Below are positions 32,572 to 41,255 of a DNA stretch of 64,000 nt, piece by piece. Position 1 is the stretch's first letter; each line of letters starts with the position of its first letter. Source of the DNA: an uncultured Erythrobacter sp. (GTDB lineage: Bacteria; Pseudomonadota; Alphaproteobacteria; Sphingomonadales; Sphingomonadaceae); NCBI GenBank assembly GCA_947495555.1, contig CANLZI010000001.1:1526861-1590860 (forward strand), given 5' to 3'. Both the position numbers and the translations under genes were made by a program. The notes below the pieces were generated by a model that searched no databases, had not been told where the DNA came from, and saw nothing but the letters and a program-made list of their open reading frames with translations.

Positions 32572-34665
32572 TCACTGACAGCTGAGGCATTCCTCATAGT
32601 CAGTTTGCTGCACGCCCAATTCGGCTTTCAATTCAATCTCTGGTGCATCAGATGTGTTATCCGCCTCCACGCCCCCGGCGAAGCCAGCCCGCTGAATTGA
32701 TTTCGAGCGGAGATAATACAGTGATTTGATGCCTTTTTCCCATGCCTGGAAGTGCAGCATCATCAGATCCCATTTGTCGACATCGGCCGGAATGAACAGG
32801 TTCAGCGATTGCGCCTGATCGATAAAGGGCGCGCGGTCAGCAGCAAATTCGAGCAGCCAGCGCTGGTCGATTTCAAAGCTGGTCTTGAAGGTCGCCTTTT
32901 CTTCCACCGTCAGGAAATCGAGGTGCTGAACGCTGCCGCCGTTTTCCAGGATCGAATTCCACACATTGGTGGAATCCTTGCTCTTCTCGCGCAGAATCTT
33001 TTCCAGATAAGGATTCTTGACGATGAAGCTGCCCGACAAGGTTTTGTGGGTGTAGATATTGGCCGGGATCGGTTCGATACAGGCGCTGGTGCCGCCACAA
33101 ATGATCGAGATCGACGCGGTCGGTGCGATCGCCATCTTGCAGCTGAACCGCTCCATCGCGCCCATTTCTTCTGCATCGGGGCAGGCGCCGCGTTCTTGCG
33201 CCAGCAGCATGCTCGCCTCTGATGCCTTGCCCTGAATATGCTTGAACATCTTCAGGTTCCAAACCTTGGCCATCGGGCTTTCGAAACCGATGCTCTTGGA
33301 CTGGAGGAACGAGTGGAAGCCCATCACGCCCAGGCCAACCGAACGCTCGCGCTCGGCTGAATATTTCGCGCGCGCCATTTCATCGGGCGCACGGTCGATA
33401 TAATCCTGCAGCACATTGTCGAGGAAGCGCATGACGTCTTCGATAAAGGTCTTGTCGGTGTTCCACTCATCCCACTTCTCGATATTGAGAGAGGACAGGC
33501 AGCACACAGCTGTGCGGTCATTGCCCAGATGGTCAATGCCGGTTGGAAGAGTGATTTCGCTGCACAGATTGGAGGTGGAAACCTTCAAGCCCAGATCGCG
33601 GTGATGCTTGGGCATCATGCGGTTCACCGTGTCGTTGAACACGATATAAGGCTCGCCCGTGGCAAGCCGGGTTTCAACCAGCTTCTGGAACAGAGAACGC
33701 GCATCAACAGTGCCGCGCACTTCGCCGGTTTTGGGTGACTTGAGTTCAAACTCATCACCATTGCGGACCGCTTCCATAAAATCGTCGGTCAACAACACGC
33801 CGTGGTGTAGGTTCAAAGCCTTGCGGTTAAAGTCGCCCGAAGGTTTGCGGATTTCGAGGAATTCCTCAATTTCCGGGTGCGACACATCCAGGTAACAAGC
33901 GGCCGAGCCGCGACGCAAAGAGCCTTGCGAAATTGCCAGCGTCAGCGAATCCATCACCCGAACGAAGGGAATGATGCCGCTGGTCTTGCCGTTAAGACCT
34001 ACCGGCTCGCCAATCCCGCGAACATTGCCCCAATAGGTGCCGATGCCGCCACCTTTGGACGCCAGCCACACATTCTCGTTCCAGGTGCCAACAATGCCAT
34101 CCAGGCTGTCTGATACCGAATTGAGATAGCAGCTGATTGGCAGGCCGCGATTGGTGCCGCCATTAGACAGTACCGGTGTTGCCGGCATGAACCACAGGTT
34201 CGAAATGTAATCATACAGCCGCTGCGCGTGATCCTGATCATCGGCATAGGCGTCCGCCACGCGCGCAAACAGATCTTGGAAATCTTCGCCCGGCAGCAAA
34301 TAACGATCGATCAATGTGTCTTTGCCGAAATCGGTCAGAAAGGCATTGCGCGATTCATCGGTTGTAACGTTAAAGCGGCGGTCATTGACCTTTTTGGTGT
34401 CATCGCCTGCATCAGATTTGGCAGCCGATTTGGCGACTTCAGCCATAGCGCCAGCCAATGCTTCGCCCGCTTTTTCCGCGACGAGTTCTTCAGAACCCTT
34501 ATCGGCCTTTTCCATGCTCACAGCTTTATCATCCTTTGCGCCCCCAGTGGCGGGCTTAGCAGCGGGCTTGCGGCCAACTTTTGCAGCAGCAGCGCCGGCA
34601 TCAGGCGCACTATCCAAATCCTGCTCAAGACCCATCGCCGCTTCATCCCCAGTCCGTAATTCCAT
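32572..34665 (-). CDS. nrdA: NrdA, class Ia ribonucleotide reductase alpha subunit
   Basis: A 697-residue catalytic subunit (MELRTGDEAAMG start at 34665; the frame is open further up). It reduces ribonucleoside diphosphates. Visible elements: PVLSNGGTNRGLPISCYLNS with the first redox cysteine, GGIGTYWGNVRG, NLCSEI with the radical-site cysteine, the SIQRAGFAGG region and the C-terminal thiol pair (EECLSCQ). The first 95 residues are Ala/Lys/Glu-rich low complexity and show no ATP-cone, so the usual dATP overall-activity switch seems absent. Two NrdR-like boxes lie upstream and a terminator follows. Confidence 0.95.
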   Translation of the reverse strand: MELRTGDEAAMGLEQDLDSAPDAGAAAAKVGRKPAAKPATGGAKDDKAVSMEKADKGSEELVAEKAGEALAGAMAEVAKSAAKSDAGDDTKKVNDRRFNVTTDESRNAFLTDFGKDTLIDRYLLPGEDFQDLFARVADAYADDQDHAQRLYDYISNLWFMPATPVLSNGGTNRGLPISCYLNSVSDSLDGIVGTWNENVWLASKGGGIGTYWGNVRGIGEPVGLNGKTSGIIPFVRVMDSLTLAISQGSLRRGSAACYLDVSHPEIEEFLEIRKPSGDFNRKALNLHHGVLLTDDFMEAVRNGDEFELKSPKTGEVRGTVDARSLFQKLVETRLATGEPYIVFNDTVNRMMPKHHRDLGLKVSTSNLCSEITLPTGIDHLGNDRTAVCCLSSLNIEKWDEWNTDKTFIEDVMRFLDNVLQDYIDRAPDEMARAKYSAERERSVGLGVMGFHSFLQSKSIGFESPMAKVWNLKMFKHIQGKASEASMLLAQERGACPDAEEMGAMERFSCKMAIAPTASISIICGGTSACIEPIPANIYTHKTLSGSFIVKNPYLEKILREKSKDSTNVWNSILENGGSVQHLDFLTVEEKATFKTSFEIDQRWLLEFAADRAPFIDQAQSLNLFIPADVDKWDLMMLHFQAWEKGIKSLYYLRSKSIQRAGFAGGVEADNTSDAPEIELKAELGVQQTDYEECLSCQ

Positions 34666-35167
34666 TATTTTTTTCGCTCTCTTCTGTTGCCCGTGCCCCG
34701 CGCAGTATGCGCTGCGGTGTTCCGCATGTGTTCGACTCAGTAGAGCACCCCTCACCTAGCAATTTCTGAAGGCCAGCGGTGAATTATTTATCCCGCTTTT
34801 GCCCACAGATCCGTTGCTAATGCACTTCTGCGCGACCGAATCTTCCCCCGTTCGCAGATATGGTGTCTGCGCCCTTTAAAAACTAGGTCTAGTAGGTGCC
34901 CCTGCCTTTGGAACCACTAGATAGTGAATCACAGCCGCCAAATGCGCAAGAGGGTTAATCAAAATAAAATGTCGAAATTCGATCTTTGAGGCAGGTGTAT
35001 TACCTTGCTGCAACGCAGCGACGCGTGGAGAGAGCTTGGGTTTTGACCAGCGCAAGCCCTAAAATGAATCTGCGAAAAAATTTTTGTTGGGATAAGCAGC
35101 AAATTGGGCCTTTGAATCATTCGAATCATGCGGCGCAATTTTTGAATCATAAAGGGCGCTGGCAAGC
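34666..35167. other. nrdA leader and divergent spacer
   Basis: About 500 bp without a convincing gene between the starts of nrdA and the divergent nrtS-like gene. It contains the NrdR-like boxes and, near 35100-35135, an AT-rich stretch with TTTGAATCAT/GAATCAT repeats. Nothing else is evident. Confidence 0.5.
34882..34926 (-). promoter_or_regulatory. Tandem NrdR-like boxes upstream of nrdA
   Basis: ACTAGGTCTAGT (34882-34893) and CACTAGATAGTG (34915-34926) are each palindromic and fit the NrdR-box pattern (ACnnnATATnTWGTGT-like with CTA/TAG cores). Their centres are 33 bp apart, three helical turns, as is usual for NrdR pairs. NrdR represses RNR genes when dATP or ATP is bound. The nrdR gene itself is not in the window. 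Confidence 0.7.
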
Positions 35168-35407
35168 ATGGCACAGATCAATCGGAAAGCATTGGATAAT
35201 TGCCTGAGCGCCGAATCGATTCGCCGATCGGCAATCGTCGCAATTTTAGTCGGCAGCATCTTGGTCGCGATCAACCAAGGTGATGCGATTCTGGCCGGAT
35301 CAGCCATCAATTGGTGGAAATTGGCGCTGACCTATGCCGTGCCCTTTCTGGTCGCCAGCTATGGCTCCTATGCTGCTCTGAGCAAAGCGAACGACGAATC
35401 GGCATAG
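35168..35407 (+). CDS. NrtS-like small nitrate/nitrite transporter family protein
   Basis: A 79-residue protein with two membrane helices: RRSAIVAILVGSILVAINQGDAIL and WWKLALTYAVPFLVASYGSY. The VGSILVAINQGDAI and AINWWKLALTYAVPFLVAS segments match the NrtS family, tiny proteins linked to nitrate/nitrite uptake in marine bacteria and cyanobacteria. It is divergent from nrdA; no nitrate reductase is near, so the substrate is not secured. Confidence 0.75.
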   Translation: MAQINRKALDNCLSAESIRRSAIVAILVGSILVAINQGDAILAGSAINWWKLALTYAVPFLVASYGSYAALSKANDESA

Positions 35408-35530
35408 CGCGACCTGACGCCAGCAGGGCAGGTCTACTGACCTCAACCCAAAGCCGCTATGACGAGGCACAAATCTCAAGGATAAGGGCTGGCCGCTGCC
35501 CCTTCAGGCCCCCTACAGGCCCCGTACAGG

Positions 35531-36424
35531 CTAAGCCGCCGCGGACGCGCCCGCATGCGCCGTAATCTCGTCGGCCAGGCGTCCTATCAATTCTTGGGGT
35601 AAATCATGGCCCCACCCTGGGATCGTGACCAATTTTGCATCCGGAATAGCTTCAGCCGTGGCGCGTCCGGCCTCCACCTTGACCAGAGGGTCGCCCTCAC
35701 CATGCAAGACCAAGGTGGGCACAGTGACACCAGCCAAGCGTTTCGTGCGGTCGCCATCATCAATTATGGCTGCCAGCTGGCGCGGCAGTCCTGCCGGGTA
35801 AACGCTGCGCCTGATCGTTTGCGTGACACGCGCGCGCTGCCGTTCTGGATCAGGCGTAAAGCCGGGGCTGCCGATGGCACGCTGAATGGCGATGCCATGT
35901 TCGATCAGCCATTCTTCTTCCGTGGACTGGATTGGCGCGGTTAGCGTCTCGATCGCCTGCTTGTCTGCTTGCGGCAGTTTAGCGTTACCCGTGGTCGACA
36001 TAATGGATGTGAGGGACAGCATCCGCTGGCCATGGTGAATTGCCATCAATTGCGCGATCATACCGCCCATCGACGCGCCAACGATATGCGCTTTCTCGAT
36101 ATTCAAAGCATCCAGAACGCCAATGCCATCATCAGCCATATCCTTCAGCGAATAGGGCACCCGTGCGGGCCAGCCGATCAGCTTGCGGATCACCTGCATC
36201 TTGATGCCGGGCGCCCTCGCTCCGTCAAATTTCTGGCTCAGCCCGATGTCACGATTATCATAGCGAATCACGCGATAACCCTTGGCCACCAGCGCCTCGA
36301 CCAGTTCTTCTGGCCACAGGACCATCTGCGCTCCCAAACCCATCACCAAAAGGATGACCGGATGAGATGGATCGCCGTGCTCGTCATAATGGAGGGTGAG
36401 ATTATTGGCTGTGATTTCGGGCAT
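35531..36424 (-). CDS. Alpha/beta hydrolase
   Basis: A 297-residue hydrolase with the fold-defining order: oxyanion segment LLVMGLGAQMVLWPEE, RVIRYDNRDIGLSQ, nucleophile elbow GASMGGM (serine in G-x-S-x-G), acid loop VLHGEGDPLV and histidine WGHDLP. It resembles esterases and carotenoid/haloalkane-type hydrolases of sphingomonads. The start ATG at 36424 gives MPEITANNLTLHYDEHG. Substrate unknown. Confidence 0.92.
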   Translation of the reverse strand: MPEITANNLTLHYDEHGDPSHPVILLVMGLGAQMVLWPEELVEALVAKGYRVIRYDNRDIGLSQKFDGARAPGIKMQVIRKLIGWPARVPYSLKDMADDGIGVLDALNIEKAHIVGASMGGMIAQLMAIHHGQRMLSLTSIMSTTGNAKLPQADKQAIETLTAPIQSTEEEWLIEHGIAIQRAIGSPGFTPDPERQRARVTQTIRRSVYPAGLPRQLAAIIDDGDRTKRLAGVTVPTLVLHGEGDPLVKVEAGRATAEAIPDAKLVTIPGWGHDLPQELIGRLADEITAHAGASAAA

Positions 36425-36555
36425 AACGATCCTGTTCCGCAATTGTGTTCGCGCAGCGATACCACGCAGCCACAGCAGAACAAGATGACGTAAGGGAAGG
36501 TCAGACCACCAGACATCTGCTGGTCTACCGAGAGCTAAATCTCACCTGTACAGCT

Positions 36556-38142
36556 CTAAGGCACCAGCACCGTGTCTCGCGCGATCTCGTCGGTGGTGGG
36601 ATAGTCCAGAATATAGTGCAGCCCGCGGCTCTCATGCCGATCAAGCGCTGATTTGACGATCAGCTCGGCGGCCTGCAGCAGGTTTCTCAACTCGATCAGA
36701 TCGGTGGTGACGACAAAACTGCCGTAATAATCCTCCACCTCTTCTTGTAGCAGGCGGATCCGGTTGGCGGCGCGCTCCAACCGCTTGGTGGTGCGCACAA
36801 TCCCGACATAGTTCCACATGAAGCGGCGAATCTCGGTCCAGTTTTGCTTGATCACCACTTGCTCGTCAGAATCCGAAACGCGGGTGGCGTCCCACTCACG
36901 GATCGCTGGCGGATCGCTCAATTCGTCCCAATGGGCCAGAATGTCGCGCGCAGCTGCCTCGCCAAAGACAAAGCATTCCAGCAGCGAGTTTGAGGCCAGC
37001 CGGTTAGCCCCATGCAATCCGCTTTCGGTGCATTCGCCCGCTGCCCATAGACCGGGCAAATCAGTGCGGGCATCCAGCCCCACCAGCACGCCGCCGCAGG
37101 TATAATGCTGGGCCGGCACGACCGGGATCGGACCCTTGGTCATGTCGATCCCCAACCCGATCAACTTGTCATAGATGGTTGGGAAATGTTCGCGCACAAA
37201 TTCGGACGGCTGGTGGCTTATGTCGAGATGGACATAATCGAGGCCAAAGCGTTTGATCTGATCATCAATTGCGCGTGCCACGACATCGCGCGGAGCCAGC
37301 TCCATCCGTTCGGCATCATAATCCGCCATAAAGCGGTGGCCGGTTTCCGGGTGGAGCAAATGACCGCCCTCGCCCCGAACGGCCTCGGTGATCAGGAAAT
37401 TCTTGACCTCCAGATTATACAGGCAGGTCGGGTGAAATTGCATCATCTCCATATTGGAGACCCGCGCACCGGCGCGCCAAGCCATGGCAATTCCATCGCC
37501 AGTTGCCCCGCGCGGCGCGGTCGAGAAAAGGTAACAGCGCCCCGCTCCCCCTGCCGCCAGCACGGTTGCCCGCGCGAGATGGCTTTCCACCTGGCCAGTT
37601 TCCTCGTTCAGGGCATAGGCGCCCCAGATACGGCCATCGCCAGAGTATTTTTCGGCATTACGGCCCGTGATCAGATCGATACAGCTGCGCCCCGGCAGCA
37701 TGGTGATATTGGGATTGGCGTTGGCCGCATTCAGCAACGCCTCTTGCACCGCCCAGCCGGTCGCATCATCAACATGGACAATCCGGCGGTGGCTGTGGCC
37801 GCCTTCGCGGGTCAGATGCAAAGCGTCTTCGTCACGATTGAACGGTACGCCAAGCTCGCACAGACGGTCGATGCTTTGAGGCGCTTGCTCGATCACAAAT
37901 TCAACCGTCTCAAGCCGGTTCAGGCCAGCGCCCGCAACCATGGTATCGCGCACGTGATTGTCGAATGTATCGCCCGCATCCAGCACAGCAGCAATTCCGC
38001 CTTGCGCCCAAGCGGTTGAGCCGCCGGTCAGCGATCCCTTGGCCAAGACCAGCACCTTTTTGTGCTCGGCCAGAGCCAATGCCGCCGTCAGGCCCGCAGC
38101 CCCCGATCCAATCACCAGCACGTCATGTTGTACATCATTCAT
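36556..38142 (-). CDS. nadB: NadB, L-aspartate oxidase
   Basis: A 528-residue flavoprotein that oxidises L-aspartate to iminoaspartate, the first step of de novo NAD synthesis. FAD loop VIGSGAAGLTAALALAEH at the start, then GGSTAWAQGGIA, the substrate-site TREGGHSHRRI, VHLDISH, HYTCGGVLVG and the LASNSLLECFVFG end; a C-terminal three-helix domain follows. Full length. nadA and nadC are not adjacent. Confidence 0.96.
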   Translation of the reverse strand: MNDVQHDVLVIGSGAAGLTAALALAEHKKVLVLAKGSLTGGSTAWAQGGIAAVLDAGDTFDNHVRDTMVAGAGLNRLETVEFVIEQAPQSIDRLCELGVPFNRDEDALHLTREGGHSHRRIVHVDDATGWAVQEALLNAANANPNITMLPGRSCIDLITGRNAEKYSGDGRIWGAYALNEETGQVESHLARATVLAAGGAGRCYLFSTAPRGATGDGIAMAWRAGARVSNMEMMQFHPTCLYNLEVKNFLITEAVRGEGGHLLHPETGHRFMADYDAERMELAPRDVVARAIDDQIKRFGLDYVHLDISHQPSEFVREHFPTIYDKLIGLGIDMTKGPIPVVPAQHYTCGGVLVGLDARTDLPGLWAAGECTESGLHGANRLASNSLLECFVFGEAAARDILAHWDELSDPPAIREWDATRVSDSDEQVVIKQNWTEIRRFMWNYVGIVRTTKRLERAANRIRLLQEEVEDYYGSFVVTTDLIELRNLLQAAELIVKSALDRHESRGLHYILDYPTTDEIARDTVLVP

Positions 38143-38351
38143 ATCGACCTCATGGCGATAGATGGCATGCAGGGCAAGATGGTCGCTGCAATAGCCAGCT
38201 ATGCGGGCCGGTGATCGCCACCAGGCAAAAAATCACAATCTGGCCGAGCCGCATTTCAGGCTTTTAATCGGACTTACCAAGGGTCCTGTGCAATCATCTA
38301 CTCGATGCAAAGGGGCAGCTTTCAGGCGGTTGGTTTAGATAAGGAGGGCCT

Positions 38352-38555
38352 ATGCAGATCCTCAGCAGGCTGACATGCCTGATCAATCGGCACAGACCCA
38401 ATCGGCGCAAGGTTGTTTGGACGGGCAAACAGTTTAGCGGCCGATGCAAACATTGCGGTCACACTATTATGCGCCAAGGCCACCGCAAGTGGCGGTTGGA
38501 TCCAGCAACAGCGCGCTATGGTGAACCGGAAACAATGCGCCACAGCCGAAACTGA
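38352..38555 (+). CDS. Small zinc-ribbon-like protein
   Basis: A 67-residue basic protein. A strong AAGGAGG site 7 bp before the ATG supports it as a gene. A C9 and the pair CKHC (32-35) with flanking H11/H36-type residues look like a zinc site (RLTCLINRHRPNRR then FSGRCKHCGHTIMRQGHRKW). Similar short unannotated proteins occur in sphingomonads. Function unknown; probably nucleic-acid or protein binding. Confidence 0.65.
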   Translation: MQILSRLTCLINRHRPNRRKVVWTGKQFSGRCKHCGHTIMRQGHRKWRLDPATARYGEPETMRHSRN

Positions 38556-38579
38556 ACAGCAGGTATGTATATCGGCGGT

Positions 38580-39317
38580 CTATCCAAACTCGGCGACAAT
38601 CAGTCGATATCCCATATCCAGTTCAGTGCGATCCAACAGGCTCGCATAGCGCTGATGCCAATCGCCCGAAGCGATATCTTGCTCCAACCGTGCCAAGCCT
38701 TCTTCAACGCCGTCGATGCGCCAAAATGACGAGCTGCCTTGCCTGATACGCGGATCAAGATAGGCAGAAGGCCTGCGCCAAAAGGCGTATAGAAATCCGT
38801 CGATGCAATCATGGGGTACAGACACGGTCGCAATATCAACCGGACCCCAATGCTTCTCGTAGAAGTCGAGAGCAGGCATTTGATCGTCATCCAATTGAGC
38901 CAATTGCGGCCAGTAATCCAACAACCACATATCGCGAAACGCCGGATCAAACGTCAGCATCACCGCTCTGCTGCGTGCGACACGGCGCATTTCCGCAAGG
39001 CCCGCTGCCTGATCGCTCCAATGATGCACCGTCAGCACCGCCATGGCGGCATCAAAGCTGTTGTCGTCAAAAGGTAAGGATTCGGCGCTGGCCTGAACAA
39101 TTTTGGCCTGGTCCGGCCTCCTCTGGCTGATCATCTCGGCTGAAGGCTCAACCGCTGTCACAATCCGATCGGCAGGTTCGTATGAGCCTGCACCGGCCCC
39201 CACATTCACCACACTTTTTGCATCGCCCAAAGCCGCCAATATCGGCGCAGCGATGCGCGGATCGGGCTGCCTCAAATTGGCGTAATCGATCCCGATCGTA
39301 TCATAGAGCGCGCTCAA
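38580..39317 (-). CDS. Class I SAM-dependent methyltransferase
   Basis: A 245-residue methyltransferase. Motif I SVVNVGAGAGSYEP, the acidic post-I strand (IVTAVEPSAEM), ESLPFDDNSFDAAMAVLTVHHW (motif II region) and LAEMRRVARSRAVMLTFDP are all clear. The start is TTG at 39317, inside the stop of the ABC ATPase (TTGA), which argues for coupled translation. Substrate unknown; it may modify the compound that the transporter moves. Confidence 0.88.
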   Translation of the reverse strand: MSALYDTIGIDYANLRQPDPRIAAPILAALGDAKSVVNVGAGAGSYEPADRIVTAVEPSAEMISQRRPDQAKIVQASAESLPFDDNSFDAAMAVLTVHHWSDQAAGLAEMRRVARSRAVMLTFDPAFRDMWLLDYWPQLAQLDDDQMPALDFYEKHWGPVDIATVSVPHDCIDGFLYAFWRRPSAYLDPRIRQGSSSFWRIDGVEEGLARLEQDIASGDWHQRYASLLDRTELDMGYRLIVAEFG

Positions 39318-40246
39318 GCACCTGTCAGCTGGACGAACACATCTTCCAGATCTGCCTCTCGCGTGGTTACATCCTGAACCGTCAGGCCCTGTTCCTGCAA
39401 AATTGCCAGAACCTGTCCCGCGGTTAGCTGATCCTTGTTATAGGTCACCTCCACTCCGCGATCGCCAGCCATCTCAACTTTGGTAAAGGCGTCATGCTGA
39501 GGAATTTTGGCCAGATCAGTATCAACCGTAACCGCCACAATCTTTTCTCGCGCCATATCAACCAATTCGCGGGTAGGCTTATTAGCGATGCATTCGCCGT
39601 GATTGATAATCGCAATCCGATCACACAGCTGTTCGGCCTCTTCCAGATAATGGGTGGTCAAAACTACGGTTACGCCGTCATCATTCAAGGCTGTCACCAG
39701 CTCCCACAATTGGCGGCGCAATTCTACATCAACGCCTGCGGTAGGCTCATCAAGTATGAGAATTGGCGGAGTGTGAACCATCGCTTTGGCCACCAGCAGG
39801 CGGCGTTTCATGCCCCCCGACAATGTCCGAGCATAGGCATCGCGCTTATCCGCCAAGCGCACCGCCTGCAGCAATTCCTCGCTGCGGCGCAGATGCTTGG
39901 CGATGCCATAAAAGCCTGCCTGGTTTTCCAGTACTTCGTAGGGCGTGAAGAAGGGATCAAACACGATTTCCTGCGGGACAATGCCGATGGCGCGCTTCGC
40001 ATTGCGGCGCTGCTCATCAATGTCAAAGCCCCATATCTCGGCCGAACCCGCCGTCTTGGTCACCAATCCTGCCAAGATATTGATCAATGTCGATTTGCCG
40101 GCACCATTGGGTCCCAGCAGGCCAAAGATGCCGCCTTGCGGCACATCAAAGCTGACGCCGTTCAACGCCAACTTGCCTTCACCGCCATCAGGTGCAGCGT
40201 AACGTTTGACCAGATTGTCGATGCGAATGGCTGGTGGTGTACTCAT
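39314..40246 (-). CDS. ABC transporter ATP-binding protein (ABC-2/CcmA type)
   Basis: A 310-residue ATPase. Walker A LLGPNGAGKSTLI, Q-loop VPQEI, signature TLSGGMKRRL, Walker B PILILDEPTAGVDVELRR and H-loop TTHYLEEAEQL are intact; the C-terminal tail (LTAGQVLAILQEQGLTVQ, TREADLEDVF) is of the DrrA/NatA type. Such ATPases need an ABC-2 permease, but none is next to it; the next gene is a methyltransferase overlapping its stop. The start is ATG 40246. Confidence 0.93.
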   Translation of the reverse strand: MSTPPAIRIDNLVKRYAAPDGGEGKLALNGVSFDVPQGGIFGLLGPNGAGKSTLINILAGLVTKTAGSAEIWGFDIDEQRRNAKRAIGIVPQEIVFDPFFTPYEVLENQAGFYGIAKHLRRSEELLQAVRLADKRDAYARTLSGGMKRRLLVAKAMVHTPPILILDEPTAGVDVELRRQLWELVTALNDDGVTVVLTTHYLEEAEQLCDRIAIINHGECIANKPTRELVDMAREKIVAVTVDTDLAKIPQHDAFTKVEMAGDRGVEVTYNKDQLTAGQVLAILQEQGLTVQDVTTREADLEDVFVQLTGA

Positions 40247-40383
40247 TCCGCAAGCCCCTAGGGGCAATGCCGGAGAAGGTCAAAACGCCTACAGCTATTT
40301 GGCGATTATCGCTCGTTCCAATGCGGAACAATTCACCGGCAGGATTGCAATGCGGGCGCGCCGCGATTAACGCCCTTGGCATC

Positions 40384-40593
40384 ATGAACAACGCACCTCC
40401 CGAAGTGATTCTGGTCGAAACAAAGCGAGTCAGCTGCGACGGCGCCAGCGACATCCGCGGCGGCACAAACTATCGCCCGGCGGCCCTTGGCCACCCACGT
40501 GTTTTTCTGGAAATTGACGAGCATGGCTTTGTCGATTGCGGATATTGCGATCGCCGGTTTGTGCTCAAAGGCGGCCCTGCAGACGCGAGCTAA
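40384..40593 (+). CDS. Zinc-finger domain protein (NDUFS6-like, PF10276 type)
   Basis: A 69-residue protein. VSCDGASDIRG gives the first Cys, LGHPRVFLEID the His, and VDCGYCDRRFVL the last C-x-x-C: the typical zinc site of the small family related to the NDUFS6 subunit of complex I. ATG at 40384; the longer open frame upstream is not needed. The role in bacteria is thought to be in complex I or iron-sulfur assembly. Confidence 0.85.
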   Translation: MNNAPPEVILVETKRVSCDGASDIRGGTNYRPAALGHPRVFLEIDEHGFVDCGYCDRRFVLKGGPADAS

Positions 40594-40714
40594 TGCTTGC
40601 AAAGCACGGCGCAAGCCACCTTGGCTGATATCTTGTGATTGAGGCAATTTGCGCGAGTCAGGCAAAATTCAGGTGGCTGTGATACCTTGTTCGTTCAACT
40701 TAAGGAGATTCGCC

Positions 40715-41164
40715 ATGTCTATCGCCAAGCAATCCCTGAACCGGGCCTCCCAGCACACCGCATTGGGCGTTATCGCCACTGCCGCGGCGCTGGCGATCGC
40801 TCTGGTCGCTTCTCCGGCTGAGGCCAAGAAGAAGAAAAGCGGCGAAGAAGAACTGGCCGAATTGCTCGAAGGACGTGTTGCAGGTGAGCCGCAGCGTTGT
40901 ATCCGCCGGCATGTCAGCAATCGCATGCGAACGATTGACGGAACGGCCTTCGTCTATGGCCGCGGCGACACAATCTATGTCCAGCGCACCAAGCATCCCG
41001 AAGACATCGATGATGATGACGTGCTGGTTACCCGCAAGTTTGGATCATCAGATTTGTGCCGGCTGGATCAGGTGACCAAGATTGACCGGGTCAACGGCTT
41101 TTATGCAGGCAATGTCTTTTTTGAAGACTTCGTCCCCTACACACGGGTCGAAGACAACAGCTAA
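40715..41164 (+). CDS. Exported protein of unknown function
   Basis: A 149-residue protein. AAGGAG 9 bp before the ATG at 40715; a signal peptide (LGVIATAAALAIALVASPAEA) with an AEA cleavage site, a Lys/Glu-rich linker (KKKKSGEEELAELLEG) and a small domain with two cysteines (EPQRCIRRHVSN, SDLCRLDQVT) that may form a disulfide. Similar Sphingomonadales proteins are annotated only as hypothetical. The gene stands alone. Confidence 0.78.
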   Translation: MSIAKQSLNRASQHTALGVIATAAALAIALVASPAEAKKKKSGEEELAELLEGRVAGEPQRCIRRHVSNRMRTIDGTAFVYGRGDTIYVQRTKHPEDIDDDDVLVTRKFGSSDLCRLDQVTKIDRVNGFYAGNVFFEDFVPYTRVEDNS

Positions 41165-41255
41165 CGCAGCCTGACGGTCAGGCGCGTGGCGGTGCAAGGG
41201 CGCCCTTTACCGGTCTGCCCACACACCACCTCGCCATTTATTCTGAATTGTCAGC

